Source of the DNA: Brevundimonas sp. MF30-B
Lineage (GTDB): Bacteria; Pseudomonadota; Alphaproteobacteria; Caulobacterales; Caulobacteraceae
Reading direction: 5' to 3'
Length of the DNA stretch: 64,000 nt
NCBI RefSeq assembly: GCF_004683885.1
Contig: NZ_CP038440.1
Coordinates: forward strand, 716,001 to 780,000
Below, one piece after another: positions 34,998 to 42,293 of the stretch (the stretch's first letter is position 1; the number at the start of each line of letters is the position of its first letter). The notes under the pieces were generated by a model. The model was not told the DNA's origin. It saw nothing but the letters and a program-made list of their open reading frames with translations, and did not search any database. The translations under genes and the position numbers were made by a program.

Positions 34998-35762
34998 TTG
35001 GACGCGCCCACGCCCCCCGTCGTCATCCTCGACAAGCCGCAGCTGGCCGACAATATCGGCGCGGTCGCCCGCGTCATGGCCAACTTCGGGCTTGAGGAGC
35101 TGCGTCTGGTCGCCCCGCGCGACGGCTGGCCTCAGGATCGGGCCTGGGCCGCCGCCTCGGGCGCCGACTGGATTCTGGAGGGCGTGCGCGTCTTCGAGAC
35201 GGTGGCCCAGGCCATCGCCGACCTGACCACCCTGCACGCCACCACGGCCCGCAACCGCGAGCTTCGCCTGCCCATCCGCACCCCGCGCGAGGCCGCGCGC
35301 GTCCTGTTCGACGACAGCGCACAAGGCCTGAAGATCGGCATCCTGTTCGGCGGCGAGCGGGCGGGCCTGGAGACGGCGGACCTGGCCCTGGCCCAAGGGA
35401 TCACCACCATCCCCATCGATCCGCGTCACCATTCGCTCAACTTGGCGCAGGCCGTGGCGATCAACGCCTATGAGTGGCGCACCCTGATCCTGGACGCCCC
35501 GCCGCCGCGCTTCGGCGAGGTCGAGCCACCGGCGTCCAACCAACTGCTGCACGGGCTGTACGGCCATCTGGAAGGCGAGCTCGAAGAGGGCGGCTTCTTC
35601 CACCCGCCCGAGAAGAAGCCGACGATGGTGCGCAATCTGCGCGCCATGCTGGGCCGCGCCCGCCTGACCGAGCAGGAGGTCGCCACCTTGCGCGGCGCCG
35701 TTCACGCCCTGGCCAAGGGCCGTGGCCGCCGCCTGGCGAAATTGGCGGAAAAGCGTGATTGA
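34998..35762 (+). CDS. trmJ: TrmJ-type tRNA (Cm32/Um32) methyltransferase
   Basis: A 254-residue SPOUT-class RNA 2'-O-methyltransferase. The knot motifs are NIGAVARVMANFG (motif 1), GILFGGERAGLET (motif 2) and IPIDPRHHSLNLAQAVAI (motif 3). The C-terminal dimer helix is as in TrmJ. It would methylate position 32 of several tRNAs. It starts at TTG with only a weak Shine-Dalgarno site. It appears to be in one unit with the nuclease gene ahead and perhaps trxB behind. Confidence 0.88.
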   Translation: MDAPTPPVVILDKPQLADNIGAVARVMANFGLEELRLVAPRDGWPQDRAWAAASGADWILEGVRVFETVAQAIADLTTLHATTARNRELRLPIRTPREAARVLFDDSAQGLKIGILFGGERAGLETADLALAQGITTIPIDPRHHSLNLAQAVAINAYEWRTLILDAPPPRFGEVEPPASNQLLHGLYGHLEGELEEGGFFHPPEKKPTMVRNLRAMLGRARLTEQEVATLRGAVHALAKGRGRRLAKLAEKRD

Positions 35763-35802
35763 AGCGGTCGCAACCCGGCCCCTTGAGACCTAGGTTAGAG
35801 CC

Positions 35803-36822
35803 ATGTCGAATCCCTCCGAACTCCGCACTGTCCGCGTCGCCATCATCGGCTCCGGCCCCGCCGGCTGGACCGCCGCCATCTACGCCGCCCGCGCCCTGCT
35901 GGAGCCGGTGGTCATCGCTGGCCTGCAACCCGGCGGGCAGCTGACCATCACCACCGATGTCGAGAACTATCCGGGCTTCGCGGACGTCATCCAGGGCCCC
36001 TGGCTGATGGAGCAGATGAGGGCCCAGGCCGCTCACGTCGGCACCGAGATCATTGAGGACATCGTGGTCAAGGCCGACCTGAGCCAGCGACCCTTCCGCC
36101 TGACGCTGGATTCGGGAGCCGAGATGCTGGCCGAGACGGTGATCATCTCCACCGGCGCCCAGGCCAAGTGGCTGGGGCTGGAGAGCGAGCAGAAATACAA
36201 GGGCTTCGGGGTGTCAGCCTGCGCCACCTGCGACGGCTTCTTCTATCGCGGCAAGGAAGTGATCGTGGTCGGCGGCGGCAACACCGCCGTAGAGGAGGCG
36301 CTGTTCCTGACCAACTTCGCCTCCAAGGTCACCGTCGTGCACCGCCGCGACGAGTTCCGCTCCGAGAAAATCCTGTCCGAACGCCTGCTGGCCAACCCCA
36401 AGGTCGAGGTGGTGTGGGACCACGCCATCGACGAGGTGCTGGGCGAGACCAATGCGTTCGGCGGCGTCAACGTAACGGGCGCGCGCATCAAGAACGTCAA
36501 GACCGGCGAGACGCGCGAGATGGCCGCCGACGGCATCTTCATCGCCATCGGCCACGCCCCGTCGTCGGAGCTCTTCGCCGGCCAGTTGGAGACGAAGGCC
36601 GGCGGCTATCTGGTGGTGAAGCCTGGCACGGCCGCCACCGCCATCGAGGGCGTCTGGGCCGCCGGCGACGTGACCGACGACGTCTATCGCCAGGCCGTCA
36701 CCGCGGCCGGCATGGGCTGCATGGCCGCCCTGGAGGCCGTGCGCTTCCTGGCCGAGGAGGACCACGCCCGCGCCCATAACCCGATCCCGCACAAGGAGGC
36801 GGAGAAGATCGGGGCGTGGTGA
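35803..36822 (+). CDS. trxB: Thioredoxin-disulfide reductase
   Basis: A 339-residue FAD/NADPH flavoprotein that reduces thioredoxin. The FAD motif is GSGPAG (16-21), the redox-active pair is C140-A-T-C143-D, and the NADPH motif is VVGGGNTAVEEALFL. The closing WAAGDVTDDVYRQAVTAAG FAD segment is intact. The roughly 17-residue C-terminal extension after the last helix is not unusual for alphaproteobacteria. It ends before a hairpin shared with the convergent aldo/keto reductase gene. Confidence 0.96.
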   Translation: MSNPSELRTVRVAIIGSGPAGWTAAIYAARALLEPVVIAGLQPGGQLTITTDVENYPGFADVIQGPWLMEQMRAQAAHVGTEIIEDIVVKADLSQRPFRLTLDSGAEMLAETVIISTGAQAKWLGLESEQKYKGFGVSACATCDGFFYRGKEVIVVGGGNTAVEEALFLTNFASKVTVVHRRDEFRSEKILSERLLANPKVEVVWDHAIDEVLGETNAFGGVNVTGARIKNVKTGETREMAADGIFIAIGHAPSSELFAGQLETKAGGYLVVKPGTAATAIEGVWAAGDVTDDVYRQAVTAAGMGCMAALEAVRFLAEEDHARAHNPIPHKEAEKIGAW

Positions 36823-36845
36823 GAATCGCCGTCTGAATGTCCCTC

Positions 36846-36869
36846 TCATCACCGCGAAGGCGGGGATGA
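36846..36869. terminator. Hairpin between convergent trxB and aldo/keto reductase genes
   Basis: TCATCACCGC and GCGGGGATGA form a 10-bp stem with one mismatch around a GAAG loop. It lies in the 51 bases between two convergent genes and can act for both. There is no T-tract, so termination strength is uncertain. The CGAAGGCGGGGATGA core is related to the larger palindrome near 9.1 kb. Confidence 0.5.
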
Positions 36870-36873
36870 GCGG

Positions 36874-37824
36874 TCAGTCCTCCGACGCCTCGGTCAGTTC
36901 GGCCAGGTCGTCGTCTGACAGCGTCAGCGACGCCGCCTTCAGCGTATCGGCAAGCTGGTCCACCGAGGTCGCGCTGACGATGGGCGCGGTCACGGCCGGA
37001 CGAGTCAGCAGCCAGGCCAGCGAGACTTGGGCCGGGGTGGCTTCGTTGCGGTCGGCCACCGCCTTGAGCGCAGCCAGGATGCGCAGGCCGCGTTCGTCGA
37101 ACTTGTCGATCAGCATGCCTTCGCGCGCCGTGCCTGCGACCTGGTCGGCGCTCTGATACTTGCCCGTCAGGAAGCCGGCCTCGAGGCTGAAATAGGTTAT
37201 GACGCCCAGACCTCGCTCGACGGCCAGGTCCTGCAGCGGACCCTCGAAGGTGTCGCGGCTGTAGAGGTTGTAGTGGGGCTGTAGCGTCGCATAGGCGGCC
37301 AGGCCTTCGCGCTCCGATATCGCCAGGGCTTCGGCGGTCTGGGCGGCATCATGGTTGGACACGCCGATCGCGCGCACCTTGCCGGCCTGAACCAGGCGGT
37401 CGAAGGCCCGCAGGGTCTCTTGCTGCGGCGTCCGCGGATCAGGCCAGTGAGCCTGATACAGGTCGATGACGTCGGTCTGCAGCCGCCGCAGACTCTCCTC
37501 GACGGCGCGTTCGATCCAGGCGGCAGAGAGGTCATTGTGGCCCTGGCCCATGTCGGAGCCGACCTTGGTCAGGATCAGGACGTCGTTGTGTCGCCCGCGC
37601 GCCTTCAGCCACTCGCCGATGATTGTCTCGCTCTCGCCGCCGTCGTGGCCTGGGACCCAGCGGGAATAGGCGTCGGCGGTGTCGATGGCGTTGAAGCCCG
37701 CGTCGACGAACGCGTCCAAGAGGCGGAAGCTGGTTTCACGGTCGGCCGTCCAGCCAAACACATTTCCGCCGAACACCAGGGGCGCCGTCGAGAGGCCGCT
37801 TGGACCGAGGATGCGCTGTTGCAT
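36874..37824 (-). CDS. Aldo/keto reductase
   Basis: A 316-residue NADPH-dependent reductase with the TIM-barrel AKR fold. The catalytic tetrad can be assigned: Asp and Tyr in IDTADAYSRW, Lys in LILTKVGSDMG, His in LYQAHWPDP. The C-terminal cofactor loop is PIVSATSVDQLADTLKA. It resembles the YajO/YghZ-like branch that reduces aldehydes and ketones. The physiological substrate is unknown. It is a single gene. Confidence 0.9.
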   Translation of the reverse strand: MQQRILGPSGLSTAPLVFGGNVFGWTADRETSFRLLDAFVDAGFNAIDTADAYSRWVPGHDGGESETIIGEWLKARGRHNDVLILTKVGSDMGQGHNDLSAAWIERAVEESLRRLQTDVIDLYQAHWPDPRTPQQETLRAFDRLVQAGKVRAIGVSNHDAAQTAEALAISEREGLAAYATLQPHYNLYSRDTFEGPLQDLAVERGLGVITYFSLEAGFLTGKYQSADQVAGTAREGMLIDKFDERGLRILAALKAVADRNEATPAQVSLAWLLTRPAVTAPIVSATSVDQLADTLKAASLTLSDDDLAELTEASED

Positions 37825-37892
37825 GAGGCGATGTCCTGTCGTTCGGTAGCCTCTGAAATGGGGCCCCCCGGACAGGGCGCAACCGCCCGGTA

Positions 37893-38300
37893 TCAGCCGA
37901 ACAGTTGGAGCTCGGGCGGAGCATACTCCACCGGCTCGCCTTTGCGCCGGCGCAGGGCGTAGTCGACGGCCGTCTGGACGGCGCGCTCGTCCGTCGGCTT
38001 GGACAGGACGCCGATGGTTCCAGCCACACCGTCGCGAACCATGCCCGGATTGGCGGTCATGTAGAGAACGGTCACGCCGATCTCCTGGCCCAACTCGCGC
38101 CCTAGTTCCACGCCGGTGGGCCCGTCCGACAAATGAATATCGACCAGAGCCAGGTCGACCTCGGTCTCGCGCACGATGTTCATTGCAGTGCGGGCGTCGC
38201 TGGCCACGCCGACCACCTCATGCCCGAGGTCTTCGAGCACGAAGCGCAGCTCCATCGCCACCAGGGCTTCATCCTCGACAATCAGAATACGCGCAGTCAT
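37893..38300 (-). CDS. Single-domain response regulator
   Basis: A 135-residue receiver-only protein. Acidic pocket residues are in ILIVEDE, the phosphoacceptor aspartate is in ALVDIHLSDGPTG, and the conserved lysine is in VLSKPTDERA. There is no output domain, only a short C-terminal tail. Starts at 38300, 38315 or 38366 are possible; 38300 gives the canonical receiver N-terminus. It directly follows the HWE kinase gene and is very probably its partner. It may pass the signal onward or act as a phosphate sink. Confidence 0.85.
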   Translation of the reverse strand: MTARILIVEDEALVAMELRFVLEDLGHEVVGVASDARTAMNIVRETEVDLALVDIHLSDGPTGVELGRELGQEIGVTVLYMTANPGMVRDGVAGTIGVLSKPTDERAVQTAVDYALRRRKGEPVEYAPPELQLFG

Positions 38301-38366
38301 GGCCTCGTTTCGCATCGCTTCGGGCGCTTCAACGCAGAGCGGTGATGCAGGTTTCACGCCAGCCAT

Positions 38367-40313
38367 TCACAGCGCCCTTTCGGCGGCGCGGCGGCGAGAC
38401 AGCGCGGTGGACGGGAGATCGGCCACGACGCACAAACCCTCGCGGAGCCAGCGTTGTTCCAGCCGTCCGCCCAACTGACCCTCGACCGATACTCGGGCCA
38501 GCGACGAGCCGAACCCTGCTCGCGATGGCGCGGCGTCGAGCGGCGGGCCGCCGGTTTCAGTCCATTCAAGCAGGAAGCGATCGCCGACGCGGCGCGTATT
38601 CAGGGTCACCCGGCCCGCGTCCAGGCTCAACGCGCCGTACTTGGCCGCATTGGTCGCCAGTTCGTGGAACAGAAGCGCCACCGAGGTGGCGGCTTGGTCG
38701 TCAAAGACCGCGTCCTCTCCCCCGATCATAACACGCGGCCTTCCGTCTTCTTCCGCATAGGGACGGAAAAGGTCCTCCAGGAAGGCGTGCAGCGTCATGG
38801 TTCCGACAGTCGGGCGCGAGCTTTCGGTGTGGGGCCGCACGAATTCGTGGGCGCGCGCAAGCGCCGTGACCCGGGTGCGCAGGGCCTTGGCGAAGGCGGT
38901 CGCCTCGGGGTGCTGGCGCGCGGACAGAGCGATCAGCGCCGATACGACCGCAAAGATGTTCTTGATGCGGTGGCTCAACTCCTGGCTGAGCAGCTCCTTG
39001 CCCTGCTCCATCCGCTTCAGATCGTCGATGTCGGTGCAGGTGCCGAACCAGCGGGTGATCTCGCCATCCGCGTTGCGGATGGCCATGGCCCGACCCAGCG
39101 TCCAGCGATAGACGCCCGAATGGTGGCGCAGCCGATACTCGATCTCGTACGGCTCGCCGGTGCTCAGCGAATGGCCCCAAAGCGTGCGGGCGCGCTGCTG
39201 ATCCTCGGGATGGAACATGTCGTTCCAGCCCTCGCCGTCCGTAGACCCTGCCGGCGCGCCGGTGAATTCGTACCAGCGCGCATTGTAGTAGTCGTGGAAG
39301 CCGTCGGGGCGCGTCGACCACACCATCTGCGGCATGGAGTCGGCGATGGCCCGGAAGCGCGCCTCGCTTTCTCCCAGGGCCGCCGCGATGTCCGCCAGAT
39401 CGGCTTCGACCTTCTTCCGGTCTGTGATGTCGATGACGAGGCCCGGAAAGTAGGCGGGCTCGCCGGCTTGATCCCTATAGACTTCGCCTCTCGCCAGGAC
39501 CCAGCGCATTTGGTCGGGACCGGGGATGACGCGGTATTCGCTGACGAAGTCGCCTGCGCCCGCTACCGCCGAAGCGATCTCGGCGGACACCCGATCCAGG
39601 TCTTCTGGATGGATCGCGGCCGTGAACGCTTCCAACGGGGCGCCGACAGCGGCCTGAGCGGCGTCCATGCCGTAGAGGGCGGCGAAGGCGGCGTCCGCGG
39701 TTATGCGGTCGCTCTTGATGTCCCACTCCCAGGCGCCGACGGAGTTGACGGCCGCCAGAGCCCGGCGCGCCGCATCGTCGCTATGGCGCTTCGCCGTCAG
39801 CGCGCGGCGAAGCTCAAGCTGAGTCATCACCTGACTGGCCAAGGTCTCGAGCGCGGTCTGCTGCAACGCCGTAAGGCCTTGAGGGCGGGGCTGTCTGTCC
39901 AGCACGCACAGGGTGCCGATCGGCAGGCCTTCGGCGGTGCGCAACAGAACGCCGGCGTAGAAACGCAGGTTCATGTCGCCGGTGACCAGGGGGTTGCAGA
40001 CGAACCGCTCGTCCTGCGTCGCATCGGACACGACCAGATTGTCGTTCTGCAGCAAGGCCTTGGCGCAGAACGACACCTCCAGCGGCGTCTCGCTGACCCC
40101 CAGGCCCACTTCGGACTTGAACCACTGCCGATGGGCCTCGAGGAAGCTGATCACGGCGATCGGCGCATCGCAGATCTGGGCGATCAGCCGCGTGATGTCG
40201 TCAAACGCGGCCTCGGCGTCCGTTTCAACGATGTCATAGGCCCTCAGGGCCGCGAGACGCTGATCCTCGGTCCACTCTGGCGGGGGCGATGTTTCGTTCA
40301 CGCGCGGCCTCAT
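38367..40313 (-). CDS. HWE-family sensor histidine kinase (GAF-PAS-PAS)
   Basis: A 648-residue cytoplasmic kinase. A GAF domain occupies about residues 25-165 and two PAS domains about 190-310 and 320-435, the first ending in DITDRKK and the second in DIDDLKRM. The HWE kinase core begins with LSQELSHRIKNIFAVVSAL (phosphorylated His). It has the FHELATNAAKYGALS ATP-binding box and the LEWTETGG motif that defines the family. There is no membrane segment, so it senses a cytoplasmic cue such as light, redox or a small molecule. The receiver-only gene follows on the same strand. Confidence 0.92.
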   Translation of the reverse strand: MRPRVNETSPPPEWTEDQRLAALRAYDIVETDAEAAFDDITRLIAQICDAPIAVISFLEAHRQWFKSEVGLGVSETPLEVSFCAKALLQNDNLVVSDATQDERFVCNPLVTGDMNLRFYAGVLLRTAEGLPIGTLCVLDRQPRPQGLTALQQTALETLASQVMTQLELRRALTAKRHSDDAARRALAAVNSVGAWEWDIKSDRITADAAFAALYGMDAAQAAVGAPLEAFTAAIHPEDLDRVSAEIASAVAGAGDFVSEYRVIPGPDQMRWVLARGEVYRDQAGEPAYFPGLVIDITDRKKVEADLADIAAALGESEARFRAIADSMPQMVWSTRPDGFHDYYNARWYEFTGAPAGSTDGEGWNDMFHPEDQQRARTLWGHSLSTGEPYEIEYRLRHHSGVYRWTLGRAMAIRNADGEITRWFGTCTDIDDLKRMEQGKELLSQELSHRIKNIFAVVSALIALSARQHPEATAFAKALRTRVTALARAHEFVRPHTESSRPTVGTMTLHAFLEDLFRPYAEEDGRPRVMIGGEDAVFDDQAATSVALLFHELATNAAKYGALSLDAGRVTLNTRRVGDRFLLEWTETGGPPLDAAPSRAGFGSSLARVSVEGQLGGRLEQRWLREGLCVVADLPSTALSRRRAAERAL

Positions 40314-40370
40314 GCCTCTGGATTGAGGCCTGGCATCAATGCCTTGAAGGCCAAGGTTGTTGCAAGCGGA

Positions 40371-41549
40371 TCAGGCGGCGGGCCGCCCGACCTCCTCGAC
40401 GGCCATGGCGACCGCGCCTGGCGGGGGAGCGGCGGGAGGCGTCGCTACCGGCTCAGGCGTTGTCTCCAAAGCGCTCAGCCGCTCGTTTATGGCCGCGACC
40501 TCTTCACGACTGGGCAGTCGCCGTCCGCCGAGGCTGGCGACGCCGACTACGCGTGTCTGGCCGTCGATCTCAACCTGGCGCAGGCCGGCCGTCTCTGCAA
40601 CGGCTGCGCCGGCGTCGGATGGGGCGACAGCCTGGATGAGGCGAGGGCGCGCAAACCGGGCCTCGTCGATGACCGGCTCGCGGCCGGCGTAGGCTTGGCG
40701 GAAGGCCGCCGTCTCGCCGGCGACGCCCTTCCAGCGATAGAAGATATGCGCCCCGACCTGGGTGATCTTGGCCAGGGTCGGCGCCCACCAGGGATGCACA
40801 TAGTCGGCGTGATAGTGGGTCGCCGTGCCAACATGGGCCGCCACGTGACCATTCAGGGCGCGCTCGGCGACGATCTGCGCCCGGTCCCAGGCCCATTTCA
40901 CCGGCGCCTGCGACAGCGAGCCGTCGCAGGTGAAGCTGAACTGACAGCCGGTCGAGCGCTCCGCGCCTTCGAACACGACCCCGCAGACCGAATTGGCGTA
41001 ATTGGGATCGCGAACGCGGTTCAGCACGACCTGGGCCACGGCCTCCTGACCGGGGCCAGGCTCCAGCGCCGCCTCATAGTAGACGGCCTGGGTGAGACAG
41101 CGCAGCGCGCGACGCCGGGCGTCGGCCGAAGCCTTGAGCACGAACGGCGGCGCGGGGCGCAGGGCGCCACGCGCATTCGGCATGGCGGCGTTCATCCGTT
41201 GCGCGTCCAGGCCGGTGGCGCCGGGGTCGAGCGACGGCTTGCCGGCCAGACCCAGGCTCTCCCACCCCGGCTTCAAATCCTGCAGGGCGGGCGTTCTCTG
41301 GAGCGGGTCGTGCCGGAGCGCCAAGGCGCGTTGAGCCGGGTCCATGCGCGCGGTGATCCGAGCCAGTCCGCGCGGCGTCAGATCGCCTTGCGTCAGCCTG
41401 GACACGGCCTCCACCGTGCGATCAATCTCTGGACGGGGTGCGGAGCTCGCAGCCATGGCGACGCCTAGAGCGGCCGCTATCGCGGGGGCCGCTGCAGCGG
41501 CCTGGCGGACGCGGACATTCATGCTCTTGCTGGTCCGTCTGACCATCAT
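40371..41549 (-). CDS. SleB/CwlJ-type cell wall hydrolase
   Basis: A 392-residue exported protein. The N-terminal region holds a signal/anchor (an Ala-rich stretch at about residues 16-35). The central Hydrolase_2 (SleB/CwlJ) domain spans about 150-290: CLTQAVYYEAALEPGPGQEA with the catalytic glutamate, VVLNRVRDPNYANSVCGVV, and GTATHYHADYVHPWW. A Pro/Ala-rich tail follows. In this group the domain hydrolyses peptidoglycan glycan strands. Starts at 41546 or 41522 are also possible. Confidence 0.85.
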   Translation of the reverse strand: MMVRRTSKSMNVRVRQAAAAAPAIAAALGVAMAASSAPRPEIDRTVEAVSRLTQGDLTPRGLARITARMDPAQRALALRHDPLQRTPALQDLKPGWESLGLAGKPSLDPGATGLDAQRMNAAMPNARGALRPAPPFVLKASADARRRALRCLTQAVYYEAALEPGPGQEAVAQVVLNRVRDPNYANSVCGVVFEGAERSTGCQFSFTCDGSLSQAPVKWAWDRAQIVAERALNGHVAAHVGTATHYHADYVHPWWAPTLAKITQVGAHIFYRWKGVAGETAAFRQAYAGREPVIDEARFARPRLIQAVAPSDAGAAVAETAGLRQVEIDGQTRVVGVASLGGRRLPSREEVAAINERLSALETTPEPVATPPAAPPPGAVAMAVEEVGRPAA

Positions 41550-41635
41550 CGCGCCCGATAGCTGCGCCCTGAGCGGCGCCGCAAGTTGAGTAGATCGCCA
41601 ATCCGGCGCTTTTCAGACCCCAGATCGGCGATTTG

Positions 41636-42115
41636 TCAACGGCCGCCCAACGTGGAGCGGAGCATCCAGGCGAACTTCTCGTGCGCCGACAGGCGTTGCG
41701 TCATCAAGTCAGCCGTCGCCTCGTCTCCGGCTGCGTCAGCGACTTGGATGCCTGAGCGCGCCGTGGCGATGACCGTCTCATGATCCTTCATGAGTTCGCG
41801 CAGCATCTCCTCGGCTTCCTTCTCCGGGTCGCCGTCCTTGATCGCGGTCAGATTGGCGTAAGCCGCGCCGGATTGCGGCGCGAGCACGCCCAGCGCGCGG
41901 ATGCGTTCGGCGATCTCGTCGAGAGCCGCCCACATTTCGCGATACTGCTGCTCCAACAGATTGTGGAAACTGAAGAAAGAGGGGCCGCGCACGTTCCAAT
42001 GATAGCCATGGGTCTTGAGGTAGACCGCATAGCTGTCGGCCAGCAGCTTGGTCAGGGCCTCGGCCGCCTCGCCTCGTTCCGTCTTGTCCAGGCCAGTGTC
42101 GATCTTGGCGTTCAT
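41636..42115 (-). CDS. dps: Dps family DNA-protection/ferritin-like protein
   Basis: A 159-residue four-helix Dps protein, forming a dodecamer that oxidises and stores iron and shields DNA during stress and starvation. The inter-subunit ferroxidase residues are in KTHGYHWNVRGPSFFSFH and LLEQQYREMWAALDEIAERI. The ATG at 42115 has GGAGG ahead. I see no GGAAC-N16/17-CGTT element in its direction, although the divergent kinase gene has one. A TTGACA at its 3' end may serve the next gene. Confidence 0.93.
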   Translation of the reverse strand: MNAKIDTGLDKTERGEAAEALTKLLADSYAVYLKTHGYHWNVRGPSFFSFHNLLEQQYREMWAALDEIAERIRALGVLAPQSGAAYANLTAIKDGDPEKEAEEMLRELMKDHETVIATARSGIQVADAAGDEATADLMTQRLSAHEKFAWMLRSTLGGR

Positions 42116-42230
42116 CGCGCGCCCTCCAGTTAAGGTTCGTTCGGCTTGCAGGTAGGCGCCCGGCTCGGCTTGGCAAGGTCCAGTCTCGCCACCGTCCGCC
42201 GTGCGTTGTACAGGTTGGATCGTCGAGGCT

Positions 42231-42255
42231 GGAACGCGCGACAGGTGCGAGCGTT
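42231..42255 (+). promoter_or_regulatory. Candidate EcfG promoter for the hybrid histidine kinase gene
   Basis: GGAAC (42231-42235), a 16-base spacer and CGTT (42252-42255) match the EcfG consensus exactly. The -10 element ends 38 bases before the kinase ATG. It lies in the divergent interval between dps and the kinase and points toward the kinase. Confidence 0.6.
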
Positions 42256-42293
42256 GCCGTCGCACGCCATGGTAGGGCGCTTTCGAGGGGGCG

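Noticed and set aside
38454..41468. A 1004-codon open frame on the plus strand
   Set aside because: It is antisense to the HWE kinase and cell-wall hydrolase genes, which have clear domains. Long empty frames opposite real genes are expected at this GC content.
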